Source of the DNA: Halocynthiibacter styelae
Lineage (GTDB): Bacteria > Pseudomonadota > Alphaproteobacteria > Rhodobacterales > Rhodobacteraceae
Assembly (NCBI RefSeq): GCF_016123485.1
Contig: NZ_JADCKQ010000009.1
Coordinates: 1 to 64,000 of the forward strand
DNA: 64,000 bases
Reading direction: 5' to 3'
Shown: positions 9,897-18,966 of the stretch, in pieces
How positions within the stretch are numbered: position 1 is the first letter of the stretch
Layout: the number at the start of each line of letters is the position of its first letter
The notes under the pieces: model-generated
Databases searched by the model: none
The model's input: the letters and a program-made list of their open reading frames with translations, nothing else
What the model was told of the DNA's origin: nothing
Program-made: the position numbers and the translations under genes

Positions 9897-9928
9897 ATAC
9901 CAACCTCATAGCAACGAAGGATGACATC

Positions 9929-11224
9929 ATGATCGACGCACAGCTGAAATCACGCCTGCAAAAAGGCACGCCATTGCTGTGGGTTAATCCGGATCAAATT
10001 CCGGTCTTGATGGCCGAGGTTCCGGTCCGGCCCGCACAGGTGAAAGATGCAGAACAGAACTGGCGTGATCTTGCCCCGCTTTTGCAACAGTGCTTTCCCG
10101 AATTGCAGGGTCCGAATGGTGCAATTTCATCTGACCTGATTGAGGTTGCAACCCTCGCCCAGGTTATGGGCAACGATCAAGGGCGCCATTTCGTAAAGGG
10201 CGACCATGCCTTGCCCGTTGCCGGGTCGGTCAAAGCGCGCGGAGGTATCTATGAGGTCTTTCTTTACGCTCTGTCGCTTGCCCGTGATCTCGGCTTGATC
10301 AAGGCCGATGATACGCCCATGGCCCTGGCACATCCCGACGTGAAAGCAGCTTTTGCGAACTATACAGTTGCGGTTGGGTCCACCGGAAACCTGGGTCTCA
10401 GCGTTGGGATTGCGGCCCGTGCGCTTGGATTTCGTGCTGTGGTGCATATGTCGTCTGACGCCAAAGCCTGGAAGGTGGAACGGTTGCAACGCCACGGCGT
10501 TGATGTGGTTCAACATGACGCGGATTACGGCAGCGCGGTTGCCGCTGCCCGTGATCAGGCCGACGCAGATCCGAAAACCTATTTTGTGGATGATGAGCGA
10601 TCTGAACTGCTGTTCTTTGGCTATTCGGCCGCCGCAGCGGAACTGCGAGATCAGCTACGGGCTCAGAATATCCAAGTGGATGCGGAGCACCCCCTGTTTG
10701 TCTATCTGCCCTGTGGCATCGGCGGCGCACCAGGAGGCGTGGCTTACGGCTTAAAACAAGTGTTTGGTGATCATGCCCATTGCTTCTTTACAGAGCCCGC
10801 CCAATCCCCCTGCGCATTGGTGCAACTGGCCGCAGGGCTTACGAAGCAGGTGAATGTCTATGACATCGGTCTGACCAACAAGACCGAAGCTGACGGCATG
10901 GCCGTGGCCGAGATCAGCTGGTTTATCGCCCAGGTCATGCACCCACTGCTAAGTGGCGTTTACACCGTGGACGATAATGATCTGTTTCGCTGGCTGGCGC
11001 TCGCCCATGATCACGCAGGCCTGCAACTTGAACCTTCCGCTGCCGCCTGTCTTGCCGGACCGGGTGTGATCAACAGTACCCCCGAAGGCCAAGGCTATCT
11101 GACAGCGCATCACCTGCAAAACCACATGCCCAATGCGACCCATGTGATGTGGACCACCGGCGGAAGCTTCGTACCGGATGCGGAATTCCAAGACTTCCTG
11201 AGCAAAGGCAAAACGCTTTTGTAG
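9929..11224 (+). CDS. dsdA: D-serine ammonia-lyase (D-serine dehydratase)
   Basis: PLP enzyme that converts D-serine to pyruvate and ammonia in the cytoplasm. At 431 aa it is close to the usual length. The Schiff-base lysine is K102 in SVKARGGIYEV, the phosphate-binding loop region STGNLGLSVG follows, and the glycine-rich PCGIGGAPGG lies near residue 260, all typical of DsdA. ATG at 9929 has an AAGGA ribosome site. The gene sits just after a glyA relic and its terminator, and has a LysR gene on its upstream side, the arrangement expected for a DsdC-type regulator. That regulator appears damaged at its 5' end, so control of dsdA may be altered. Confidence 0.9.
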   Translation: MIDAQLKSRLQKGTPLLWVNPDQIPVLMAEVPVRPAQVKDAEQNWRDLAPLLQQCFPELQGPNGAISSDLIEVATLAQVMGNDQGRHFVKGDHALPVAGSVKARGGIYEVFLYALSLARDLGLIKADDTPMALAHPDVKAAFANYTVAVGSTGNLGLSVGIAARALGFRAVVHMSSDAKAWKVERLQRHGVDVVQHDADYGSAVAAARDQADADPKTYFVDDERSELLFFGYSAAAAELRDQLRAQNIQVDAEHPLFVYLPCGIGGAPGGVAYGLKQVFGDHAHCFFTEPAQSPCALVQLAAGLTKQVNVYDIGLTNKTEADGMAVAEISWFIAQVMHPLLSGVYTVDDNDLFRWLALAHDHAGLQLEPSAAACLAGPGVINSTPEGQGYLTAHHLQNHMPNATHVMWTTGGSFVPDAEFQDFLSKGKTLL

Positions 11225-11494
11225 TGGCCATGTCGTGATTGCACTCTGGCCTCTCAATTCAATTATGCGGCCTTTCTTTCAACGATAGATAAGCAATCTG
11301 CCGAAGGGAGGCGAATGGACTGGCAGGAATACGGATCGACGTATCACCGCCAGATCACCCCTTCACCAGTCCAGTTGTTCAACGTCGAAACTCAACGATG
11401 CATCGTATTGCCATATCTTGTCCCCGTCATAGCACGCATTGCTCGACAGAGACCGGAACCAAATCGTGAAACTCCAGCTTCCCTGAAATGCTAT

Positions 11495-12616
11495 TTACTC
11501 AGTCGCCGCATTTTCAGCTTCAAGCCTGGAAGCATGGGATTCGACTTGCTCGACAATATGATCAACCATCTGATCATTGCTCAGCTTATGGCTGACCTTG
11601 CCTGCAAGATAGACCATGCCAGAACCCGCGCCCCCGCCAGTAAAGCCAACATCCGTCATCAGCGCTTCGCCAGGGCCATTCACCACGCAACCAATGATCG
11701 ACAGGCTCATGGGGGTGTGAATATGGGCCAGACGTTGTTCCAGGGCCTCAACCGTTTTAATCACATCAAACCCTTGCCGTGCGCAGGACGGGCAGGAAAT
11801 AATGTTCACGCCACGATGGCGCAGGCCCAGAGATTTCAGAATCTCAAAACCCATTTTCACTTCTTCCTCGGGCGGCGCAGACAGGCTGATGCGGATCGTA
11901 TCACCAATCCCGGCCCAAAGAAGATTGCCAAGACCAATCGCGCTTTTCACCGTGCCGGACATCAACCCACCGGCTTCGGTCACGCCAAGATGCAGAGGGG
12001 CATCCGTGATATCCGCAAGCGCGTGATACGCCGCAGCGGTCATGAAAACGTCAGAGGCTTTCAGCGAAATCTTGAAATTGTGGAAATCATTGTCCTGCAG
12101 GATCTTGATGTGATCCAGACCACTTTCCACCATCGCATCGGGACAGGGTTCAGCGTATTTATCCAGCAGATGTTTTTCCAGCGACCCGGCATTCACACCG
12201 ATGCGCATAGAACAATTGTTATCAACCGCGGCTTTGATAACTTCTTTTACGCGCTCTTCTTTCCCGATGTTGCCCGGGTTGATGCGCAGACAGGCCGCAC
12301 CTGCTTCTGCGGCTTCAATACCCCGGCGGTAATGAAAGTGAATATCGGCCACGATAGGAACCGGGCTTTCTTTTACAATCTCTTTCAGGGCGGCGGATGA
12401 AGCTTCATCCGGCACCGAAACCCGCACGATATCAGCCCCTGCTTCGGCGCAACGCAATACCTGTTCGATCGTTGCTTTGGCATCTGACGTAATGGTGTTG
12501 GTCATTGTCTGAACCGCGATCGGAGCATCGCCGCCTACCGGTACATTCCCAACCATGATCTGGCGGGATTTCCGGCGTTCAATATTGCGCCATGGGCGGA
12601 TGTGATTGTGGCTCAT
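11495..12616 (-). CDS. ispG: 4-hydroxy-3-methylbut-2-en-1-yl diphosphate synthase
   Basis: IspG (GcpE) carries out the reductive step from MEcPP to HMBPP in the MEP isoprenoid pathway, using a [4Fe-4S] cluster. The 373-aa protein shows the N-terminal TIM barrel ([28 protein letters not shown]) and the cluster ligands C275, C278 (SCPSCARQ) and C310 with E317 ([10 protein letters not shown]). It is the short bacterial form without an inserted domain. The gene lies directly downstream of a rodZ-like gene on the same strand, 83 bp apart. It is convergent with dsdA across a 270-bp spacer in which I see no gene. Confidence 0.95.
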   Translation of the reverse strand: MSHNHIRPWRNIERRKSRQIMVGNVPVGGDAPIAVQTMTNTITSDAKATIEQVLRCAEAGADIVRVSVPDEASSAALKEIVKESPVPIVADIHFHYRRGIEAAEAGAACLRINPGNIGKEERVKEVIKAAVDNNCSMRIGVNAGSLEKHLLDKYAEPCPDAMVESGLDHIKILQDNDFHNFKISLKASDVFMTAAAYHALADITDAPLHLGVTEAGGLMSGTVKSAIGLGNLLWAGIGDTIRISLSAPPEEEVKMGFEILKSLGLRHRGVNIISCPSCARQGFDVIKTVEALEQRLAHIHTPMSLSIIGCVVNGPGEALMTDVGFTGGGAGSGMVYLAGKVSHKLSNDQMVDHIVEQVESHASRLEAENAATE

Positions 12617-12699
12617 GAGGATAGCTCCGGCTCAGGTTATGAGACAGATATACGGATCAGCGGAAGGCGCTGCAATGGGGCCGGAAGGCGCAGGGGCGA

Positions 12700-13929
12700 T
12701 TATTCAGAGGTTTCGACGTCAGTGATCAGCACTGAGGTCGCAGCTTCTGCAACAACACGTGCAAGATCCTGATCTGTTCCAAGGTCAGCGATTTCATAGT
12801 TTGCAGAAATGCTGTCAGCCGTCAGGGCAACATCAGAGGTCACGACACCGCGTGGGCCAACAGGCCCGTAGATATCACTGCCAAGACCAAAATACACGGC
12901 ACCGGATTCACCGACCTTCAGAAGAGAAGCTTCTTCGGTTTGCGGTGGGACATATTCTTCGCCCGCATCCATGATCTTTTCAAAGAGGATCGCACCCCCT
13001 GCCCCCTGAACCCGGACCCAGGCCGGGCGCACAGCGACAATGCGCATGGCGGGCAGTTCGGTTTCAGTCACCTGAACCGGTGTTTCTGCCAGAAGCCCTT
13101 CCACAGCCGCCCGCAGCTGCAGGTCCGGAATAATGTTATCCTGACGCAAAGACGCCGGCGCAAAAGCACCCGTGGTATCTGTATTCAGCGTGGCAATCGG
13201 GCCGTCACGCGGCACCAGAACAGGCACTTCCAGCGCTTCGGGGCGATAGAGGCGTTCAAAGGCTTCCGCATCAGACACGGCGGTAGCAGCGGCAACAATT
13301 TCGCTGGCTTCACGGCGCGCCAAAGGATCAGGGCCAACCACCTCAAAACCGTCAGTAATCAGTTCAGAACTGATATCACCTGCAATATCAACGCGTTGAA
13401 TTTCATTCAGTACAGTCCAAGCGCCAAATCCAATGGCCCCTGTCAGCCCGATAAGAACCGCCAAAGACCCCAGTGCGCCAGGCTGAATACCGGAAAACCG
13501 GTTGTCTTCACGAGGAATGAAGGTCGCATTCGGATCAGCAAAAGGATCATTCGCAGCCACAACAGGTGTCATCGCAGTGCGGCCGTTTTTCAGAGTAGAG
13601 GCACCGGCAGACATACCATGGGCAGTTTCAAAACCACTTTCGGCACAGAAAATGCCAAAAGCTTCATCCGGGTCCATGCCAAGATAGCGTGCATATGAAC
13701 GGACATAGCCAGCAATAAACCCCGGTGTTTCAAAAGCAGAAGGGTCAGCATTTTCGATCGCAGCCACGTAAGAGGCTTTGATTTTCAGTTCTCGCTGGAC
13801 ATCAAGAAGAGATTTTCCAAGGGTGGCACGTTCGCCGCGCATCATATCGCCAAGGCGCACCTCAAAATCGTCAAAGCTTTTCGGCCTTTCCGGTTTTGAT
13901 TCGACAGGTGATCTGAAACGCCCGATCAT
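12700..13929 (-). CDS. RodZ-like HTH membrane protein (DUF4115)
   Basis: The 409-aa protein has a cytoplasmic Xre-type HTH at about residues 33-92 (SLLDVQRELKIKASYVAAIE; GFIAGYVRSYARYLGMDPDE), a single transmembrane helix at about 152-175 and a periplasmic C-terminal DUF4115 domain. RodZ proteins link MreB to the cell-wall elongation complex, which is the likely role here. It lies upstream of ispG on the same strand, a pairing also seen in other proteobacteria. The region between transmembrane helix and DUF4115 is long and acidic. Confidence 0.85.
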   Translation of the reverse strand: MIGRFRSPVESKPERPKSFDDFEVRLGDMMRGERATLGKSLLDVQRELKIKASYVAAIENADPSAFETPGFIAGYVRSYARYLGMDPDEAFGIFCAESGFETAHGMSAGASTLKNGRTAMTPVVAANDPFADPNATFIPREDNRFSGIQPGALGSLAVLIGLTGAIGFGAWTVLNEIQRVDIAGDISSELITDGFEVVGPDPLARREASEIVAAATAVSDAEAFERLYRPEALEVPVLVPRDGPIATLNTDTTGAFAPASLRQDNIIPDLQLRAAVEGLLAETPVQVTETELPAMRIVAVRPAWVRVQGAGGAILFEKIMDAGEEYVPPQTEEASLLKVGESGAVYFGLGSDIYGPVGPRGVVTSDVALTADSISANYEIADLGTDQDLARVVAEAATSVLITDVETSE

Positions 13930-14071
13930 CCCAATGCCCCTTATTTACTTATCGCAATCACCAGTTTGTGATCACGTACCCTGTCCCCAAAACCGTCAGA
14001 TGATTCCCTGTAAGGTCCGACGGTTAATTTTTTATAGCATAGGAAACCATTAAATGCACAAAAAGGGGGAA

Positions 14072-15295
14072 TTATCCCGCAAGTTCAGCACGATTCAGCG
14101 CACAATGCGACCAAAGCCCATCCATTGCCGTCACAAGCGCATCCATTTCGCGCGGGCCATGCACCGGTGAAGGTGTAAACCTCAGACGCTCAGTGCCACG
14201 TGGTACTGTCGGGAAATTGATTGGCTGCACGTAAATGCCATGGTCTTCCAGCAACATGTCAGAGATCATCTTGCACTTCACAGGATTACCAACATGCACA
14301 GGCACAATATGGCTGCCGTGATCAATGATCGGCAGACCCAGGCCCTTCAGACGCAGCTTCAGGATCGCCGCCTGTGTCTGGTGTTGTTCACGCAGGGCCG
14401 GTGTCACTTTCAGATGTTCAATAGACGCAGTTGCACCGGCGGCCACGGCAGGCGCCAGAGAGGTCGTAAAGATAAAGCCCGGCGCATAAGAGCGCACAGC
14501 ATCCACCATCTTTTCGCTGGCGGTGATATAACCGCCCATCACGCCATATGCTTTCGCAAGCGTGCCATTGATAATATCGATCCGGTGCGCAAGGTTATCA
14601 CGCTCTGTCACCCCACCGCCGCGCGGGCCATACATGCCCACCGCGTGAACTTCGTCGATGTAGGTCAGCGCATTGAATTCTTCAGCCAGCTCGATAATTT
14701 CTTCAATCGGGCCAAAGTCACCATCCATGGAATAGACGGATTCAAAAGCGATCAGTTTTGGTGTTGCCGGATCATCTGCCTGCAGCAGCTCACGCAGATG
14801 CGCAACGTCATTGTGACGGAACACACGTTTCGCACCACCATTGCGCCGCACGCCTTCGATCATGGAAGCATGGTTCAGGGCGTCAGAATAAATGATCAGA
14901 CCCGGGAAGATTTTCGGCAGGGTCGAAAGCGTCGCGTCATTCGCGATATAAGCAGAGGTGAACAGAAGCGCTGCTTCCTTCCCGTGCAGATCCGCAAGGC
15001 TGGCTTCCAGCTGTTTGTGATAAACAGTTGTGCCGGAAATATTGCGTGTACCGCCTGAACCTGCGCCGGTGGCATCAATCGCCTCATGCATTGCATTGAG
15101 AACAACCGGATGCTGTCCCATGCCAAGATAGTCATTGCCACACCAGACAGTCACCGGGCGCTCAGAACCATCCGGGTGGCTCCAGGTCGCGTGGGGAAAC
15201 TGACCGCGCTTGCGTTCAATATCAATGAAAGTCCTGTAACGGCCTTCGTCATGCAGGCGCTGCAGCGCTGCGTCGATACTGGCAGAGTAATCCAA
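14072..15295 (-). CDS. hemA: 5-aminolevulinate synthase
   Basis: PLP enzyme that condenses glycine and succinyl-CoA to 5-aminolevulinate, the first step of the C4 (Shemin) haem pathway. I chose TTG at 15295 because GAGG lies 7 nt upstream, the product begins [20 protein letters not shown] as in Rhodobacter enzymes, the length is 407 aa, and the PLP lysine in GTLAKAYG then falls at residue 248, the position known for R. sphaeroides ALAS. A longer frame from TTG 15322 is less likely. Glycine-rich and substrate motifs [11 protein letters not shown] and [12 protein letters not shown] are intact. A near-perfect FNR-type box lies about 110 bp upstream. Translation from TTG may limit output. Confidence 0.93.
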   Translation of the reverse strand: MDYSASIDAALQRLHDEGRYRTFIDIERKRGQFPHATWSHPDGSERPVTVWCGNDYLGMGQHPVVLNAMHEAIDATGAGSGGTRNISGTTVYHKQLEASLADLHGKEAALLFTSAYIANDATLSTLPKIFPGLIIYSDALNHASMIEGVRRNGGAKRVFRHNDVAHLRELLQADDPATPKLIAFESVYSMDGDFGPIEEIIELAEEFNALTYIDEVHAVGMYGPRGGGVTERDNLAHRIDIINGTLAKAYGVMGGYITASEKMVDAVRSYAPGFIFTTSLAPAVAAGATASIEHLKVTPALREQHQTQAAILKLRLKGLGLPIIDHGSHIVPVHVGNPVKCKMISDMLLEDHGIYVQPINFPTVPRGTERLRFTPSPVHGPREMDALVTAMDGLWSHCALNRAELAG

Positions 15296-15399
15296 AATGG
15301 CACCTCGGCTGGCGGCCTGCAAAGCAGGCGGGTTGTTCGCGCAGGATTCCTGACAGAATCCCTTGGGGCTATTGCTAGCCTGAATTTCAGACCTGATAC

Positions 15400-15413
15400 T
15401 TGATTCAGATCAT
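15400..15413 (-). promoter_or_regulatory. FNR/FnrL-type box upstream of hemA
   Basis: The plus strand reads TTGATTCAGATCAT, one mismatch from the consensus TTGAT-N4-ATCAA. It is centred about 111 bp before the hemA start, within the hemA promoter region. FnrL control of hemA is established in Rhodobacter, so oxygen-responsive haem synthesis is expected here. Confidence 0.6.
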
Positions 15414-15437
15414 ATAAATCCAGTCTTATGATTACAT

Positions 15438-16040
15438 TTAGTCCTGAATTACCGTGTAACAATCCGTCGCAGCGGTATTTTCTGTGCCATCTCCGACATT
15501 GCAAGCCTCAAGCGCCAGCCCCACAGCCCCTACCCCTTTGGCAAATGCGTGGTTGCCTGTGGCCGCGGAAATCGCGAAGGCTTTCTCATCACGTCCACGG
15601 CGATATTCGCGGAAAGCCTCTGTTGCGGTCTGTGACATTTCAAGCGCACGGCCCGCCTCGTAATTGCGCGGCAGAAAATGCATCACGATCACACAGGCGC
15701 GTGCACTTGTGCGGGCCTGATTACAGGCAGCCAGCGCTGCAACTTCGGCAGAAGCAATCGAATGATGGTTCGCCGCGGCCTGATTTGCCTCAGACAGAAA
15801 CCCCTCATCCGGGGCAACGGCGATTGCACCATAATAAGGAATTGCCCCGCCCATTTGTGAAAGCTGTGCTTGCTGTTCCTCTGTCAGCACGTCATTGGGC
15901 AGTAGAACAACCTCCCCCCCGCGATGATCAAACAACTGCCCCCGCGCAGATCGCGCGTCCATGGTATCCTGCGCAAACGCGAGGTTTGTGAAGGCCATAA
16001 CAAGCCCGGTACTCATGACTGATTTCCCAAAACATCGCAT
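15438..16040 (-). CDS. Exported hypothetical protein, 200 aa
   Basis: A signal peptide (residues 1-23, ending NLAFAQ) is followed by a mature domain with paired cysteines in AACNQARTSARACVIVMHFL and near the C-terminus (ACNVG and TDCYTV). The pattern of a Cys-rich small periplasmic domain is loosely reminiscent of DUF4189-like proteins, but I cannot assign a family. The gene sits upstream of hemA on the same strand, and its stop lies only about 140 bp before the hemA start, so the hemA promoter overlaps its 3' end. Similar small proteins next to hemA have sometimes been labelled as aminolevulinate synthase because of position only. This one has no PLP-enzyme features. Confidence 0.75.
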   Translation of the reverse strand: MRCFGKSVMSTGLVMAFTNLAFAQDTMDARSARGQLFDHRGGEVVLLPNDVLTEEQQAQLSQMGGAIPYYGAIAVAPDEGFLSEANQAAANHHSIASAEVAALAACNQARTSARACVIVMHFLPRNYEAGRALEMSQTATEAFREYRRGRDEKAFAISAATGNHAFAKGVGAVGLALEACNVGDGTENTAATDCYTVIQD

Positions 16041-16214
16041 GGTAATCTCCGTCTTTCAAATCTTTTTAACTGCCAGCTAGTGTCGCACGTCAGACCAGTA
16101 TCGCAAACCGCTAAATCCAAACAACATACAGTGTTTCTACGGCGGCGCAGTTGCTGGACATCCGGCGGGGCAGCGGACAGAGTGTGCGCAAAGCAAATCA
16201 ACCGGAGACCTCAG

Positions 16215-17603
16215 ATGAGCCTTGATGCCGTCCTTGCCGAAATTGACAACAGTCTTGATGATGCGATGGAGCGCCTGAAAGGGCTTCTGCGTATTCAGTC
16301 GATCTCAACCGACCCGGCGTTTAAAGCCGATTGTGACAAAGCCGCTGACTGGCTGGTCGATGACCTGAAAAGCATCGGTTTTGACGCAGAGAAACGTGTC
16401 ACAACCGGCCACCCGATGGTTGTCGCCCATGATCCGAACGCGCCCGAAGGCACACCACATGTGCTGTTTTACGGTCACTATGATGTGCAACCCGTGGATC
16501 CGCTGGACCTGTGGGATGTGCCGCCGTTTGAGCCCACCATTGAAAGCCGCCCCGAAGGTGATGTGATCCGCGCGCGTGGTTCAAGTGATGACAAAGGCCA
16601 GCTGATGACCTTTATCGAAGCCTGTCGCGCTTTTAAAAAGATCCACGGTCATATGCCGGTGAAGATCACCTTCTTTATGGAAGGCGAAGAAGAAAGCGGA
16701 TCCCCGTCGCTTGTGCCATTCATGGAAGCAAACAAAGACGAATTGACCTGCGACATCGCCCTGATCTGTGACACGGGCATGGTGTCCCCGGGGGTGCCGT
16801 CAATTGCCAGCCAGCTGCGCGGCATGCTGAAGGACGAATTTACGCTTACCGGCCCGGCACTGGATCTGCATTCCGGTCACTATGGTGGCCCTGCCCTGAA
16901 CCCGCTGCGCGAGATTTCCAAACTGATCGCAACCTTCCATGATGATACCGGCCGCGTGGCTGTGGAGGGCTTCTATGACGGCGTGGAAGACGTGCCAAGC
17001 CAACAGCTTGCGGCCTGGAAAAACTGTGGTTTTGACGAAAAGGAATACCTCGAATTCGCCGGCATGAGCAAAGCACATGGCGAAGAAGGCTATTCCGCAC
17101 TGGAACAGCAATGGGCCCGCCCGACGCTGGAAATTAATGGTCTTTGGGGCGGCTACAACGGTGCGGGCACCAAAACCGTGATCCCGGCGGATGCCCATTG
17201 TAAGATCACCTGTCGCCTGGTCGGTGACATGGACCCGGACAAGCTGCGCGCGGCCCTGCGCAAACATGTAGAAGATCGCCTGCCCCAGGATGCGATGATC
17301 ACCTGGAACCAGGATCTCGAAGGCAGCAAAGCCTCTGTCATGAATATCGACCGCCCGGAATTTGTCGCGGCAAAATCTGCCCTGTCTGATGAATGGGAAC
17401 GCGAAGCCGTGTTCGTCGGTATGGGCGGATCCATCCCGATTGCAGGCTTCTTTAAATCAATTTGGGGCATGGAAAGCCTGCTAATGGGCTTTGCCAATGA
17501 TGATGATCGCATTCACAGCCCGAATGAGAAATACAACGTGCAGAGCTTTCACAAGGGCATCCGGTCCTGGGCGCGTATGCTGGATAAACTGGCACAAAAC
17601 TAA
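16215..17603 (+). CDS. M20-family dipeptidase
   Basis: Zinc metallopeptidase of the M20 (ArgE/DapE/CPG2) family, 462 aa. Metal ligands are visible: H88 in LFYGHYDVQP, the Asp in ARGSSDDKGQ, the catalytic and metal Glu pair in EGEEESGSP, and a late His in DRIHSPNEKY. The dimerisation domain includes LDLHSGHYGGPALNP. I take ATG 16215 (MSLDAVLAEIDNS) with CGGAGA upstream rather than the longer frame from 16080, whose extra 45 residues are not protein-like. It is a monocistronic gene divergent from the exported protein, ending in a strong terminator. It is likely a cytoplasmic di- or tripeptidase; the exact substrate is not readable. Confidence 0.9.
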   Translation: MSLDAVLAEIDNSLDDAMERLKGLLRIQSISTDPAFKADCDKAADWLVDDLKSIGFDAEKRVTTGHPMVVAHDPNAPEGTPHVLFYGHYDVQPVDPLDLWDVPPFEPTIESRPEGDVIRARGSSDDKGQLMTFIEACRAFKKIHGHMPVKITFFMEGEEESGSPSLVPFMEANKDELTCDIALICDTGMVSPGVPSIASQLRGMLKDEFTLTGPALDLHSGHYGGPALNPLREISKLIATFHDDTGRVAVEGFYDGVEDVPSQQLAAWKNCGFDEKEYLEFAGMSKAHGEEGYSALEQQWARPTLEINGLWGGYNGAGTKTVIPADAHCKITCRLVGDMDPDKLRAALRKHVEDRLPQDAMITWNQDLEGSKASVMNIDRPEFVAAKSALSDEWEREAVFVGMGGSIPIAGFFKSIWGMESLLMGFANDDDRIHSPNEKYNVQSFHKGIRSWARMLDKLAQN

Positions 17604-17609
17604 ACAACA

Positions 17610-17638
17610 AAGGGCCGCCATCATGCGGCCCTTTTTTT
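17610..17638. terminator. Terminator after the M20 peptidase gene
   Basis: GGGCCGC (17612-17618), loop CATCAT, GCGGCCC (17625-17631), then seven T. AAA flanks the other arm. Confidence 0.9.
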
Positions 17639-17656
17639 ATTCAGAGAGACCCACAA

Positions 17657-18151
17657 ATGACAGATGACAGCCCCACATTGCTGAAAGCCAGTGAGATCGA
17701 TGCCATGCCGGGTCAGGAAAAAACACACTTCCTGAACCCCAATGCGCAGAGGGTACAGAAATCTCTGGGGGATATCTGTGGGCTGACCGGGCTTGGCGTG
17801 CATCTGATGGAAATTCAGCCCGGGGCTGACAGCACGGAACACCATGTCCACTACTATGAAGACGAATGTATTTACGTTCTTGCTGGTCAGGCAACAGCGC
17901 GGATTGGCGATACACACGAAACAATCGGAGCTGGTGATTTTCTGGGGCATCCGAAAAACGGCGCGGCGCATTCCATCACAAACACAGGCACAGAGCCTCT
18001 GAAGATGCTGGTGATCGGGCAACGTTTGGATCATGATGTAGCAGATTACCCGGATCAGGGAAAACGTATCTTCCGAAACGCAGGCATGCCCTGGGATCTG
18101 GTTGACATTGCGGCCCTGGCAGCCCCGCGCCCACCAAAGGCATCGGAATAG
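17657..18151 (+). CDS. Cupin-domain protein
   Basis: The 164-aa protein has a single cupin_2 barrel at about residues 45-125. It shows the metal-site motifs STEHHVHYYEDECIYVLAG and DFLGHPKNGAAHSITN, with the two-His-plus-Glu and late His ligands of the fold. Such small cupins are often metal-dependent isomerases, dioxygenases or sugar-binding proteins. The N-terminal segment (LKASEIDAMPGQEKTHFLNP) is typical of cupins annotated as transcriptional-regulator-like without an HTH. It starts right after the M20 terminator, so it needs its own promoter. Substrate unknown. Confidence 0.8.
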   Translation: MTDDSPTLLKASEIDAMPGQEKTHFLNPNAQRVQKSLGDICGLTGLGVHLMEIQPGADSTEHHVHYYEDECIYVLAGQATARIGDTHETIGAGDFLGHPKNGAAHSITNTGTEPLKMLVIGQRLDHDVADYPDQGKRIFRNAGMPWDLVDIAALAAPRPPKASE

Positions 18152-18152
18152 G

Positions 18153-18389
18153 TCAACCCCGTGGGGTGCGTAGGCACAGGGCCAGTTTCACAATCAGCAG
18201 AACCACCGGCAACCCGTGCATCGCAAGATCAAAGATATCGACCGGCTGCGTCAATGTCCCTGCCCCAAGCATCATCAGCTTTTCCACCAGATGCGGCATC
18301 GGGCGAAACGGCGCAAGGCCAAGGGCAAAAGCCACAATCGCCACATAGGATAGCGGCAGACGATCAATCAGGGTCATAAATCTGGTCAT
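18153..18389 (-). CDS. Small membrane protein, about 78 aa
   Basis: The product from ATG 18389 has two hydrophobic helices (YVAIVAFALGLAPF and LPVVLLIVKLALCL) separated by HLVEKLMMLGAGTLTQPVDI. Similar proteins in Rhodobacterales have an unsupported RND transporter label; nothing in the sequence supports transport. No convincing Shine-Dalgarno is present, and the second ATG at 18377 is equally possible. It is convergent with the cupin gene, with only 1 bp between stops. Function unknown. Confidence 0.6.
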   Translation of the reverse strand: MTRFMTLIDRLPLSYVAIVAFALGLAPFRPMPHLVEKLMMLGAGTLTQPVDIFDLAMHGLPVVLLIVKLALCLRTPRG

Positions 18390-18481
18390 GGCGAATGTAT
18401 GGCACAGCGCCCTGCCCCATAGCAGCGCGCGCAATGCCGCAGTCTGACAATTGCCATGGGATGTACGGCGGGGTGAAACGA

Positions 18482-18508
18482 AAAAAGCTCCCACAAGGGG
18501 AGCTTTTT
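18482..18508 (-). terminator. Terminator of the first tRNA-Asp gene
   Basis: AAAAAGCTCCC / GGGAGCTTTTT hairpin with a 5-nt loop, placed just 3' of the tRNA on the minus strand. The T-tract is present on both strands, so it can act in both directions. Confidence 0.85.
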
Positions 18509-18514
18509 CAAATA

Positions 18515-18591
18515 TGGCGCGGTTGACGGGACTCGAACCCGCGACCCCCGGCGTGACAGGCCGGTACTCTAACCAACTGAGCTACAACCGC
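18515..18591 (-). tRNA. tRNA-Asp (anticodon GTC), copy 1
   Basis: A 77-nt cloverleaf with encoded CCA. Acceptor arm GCGGTTG/CAACCGC, D arm GCTC..GAGT, anticodon arm CCGGC-CTGTCAC-GCCGG giving anticodon GTC, and T arm GCGGG-TTCGAGT-CCCGT. It is identical over its full length to the copy at 20161-20237. Confidence 0.95.
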
Positions 18592-18966
18592 GCTATGGGG
18601 GCTGTTTAGGGTTCCCACCGGGTGGGGTCAAGCGACAAAATGCGGGTTTATGAAAGTTTTTCCCAGCCTCTTCCAGCAGGCGGCACCAAGATACCCAAAA
18701 CGCGCATTTTCACCTCCACAGGCCTTCATTTCTCAGTCGGACACAGCTTTTACAGTCTGCTTCGCGATGCAATTCGTCCCAAGTTTCGAGGCTGATCAAT
18801 ATCATCAACTGCCAAATGCAACCAGCATTGGGCAGTTGCGCAGTCTCTATCTGATTTATCGATACTCTCTAACTTGGAGGTTTCAATTTTAAGGTAGAGA
18901 TGAGCGTCGATCGTCTTTCCTCTGAAAGTCATCCGTATTGTCACCACTATGCAAAAGGTTATCTAG
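18592..18966. other. 375-bp non-coding stretch before the Hint gene, with a long hairpin
   Basis: No convincing gene. It contains a long imperfect hairpin at 18806-18838 and should carry the promoters of tRNA-Asp copy 1 (minus strand, near 18600-18640) and of the Hint gene (plus strand). A frame at 18650-18892 has no family features. Confidence 0.5.
18806..18838. promoter_or_regulatory. 13-of-14-bp hairpin upstream of the Hint gene
   Basis: Arms 18806-18819 and 18825-18838 pair at 13 of 14 positions around a 5-nt loop. No T-run follows. It lies 128 bp before the Hint gene ATG, so it could be a leader structure, an operator or a trace of an inserted element. Confidence 0.4.

Noticed and set aside
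11315-12400. 361-codon open frame opposite ispG
   Set aside because: It is antisense to the well-supported ispG gene and has no domain or ribosome site.
16080-16214. N-terminal extension of the M20 peptidase
   Set aside because: The extra 45 residues are low-quality sequence, and ATG 16215 has the ribosome site and the family-typical beginning.
18650-18892. 80-codon frame upstream of the Hint gene
   Set aside because: It spans the long hairpin, lacks a ribosome site and has no protein-like features.
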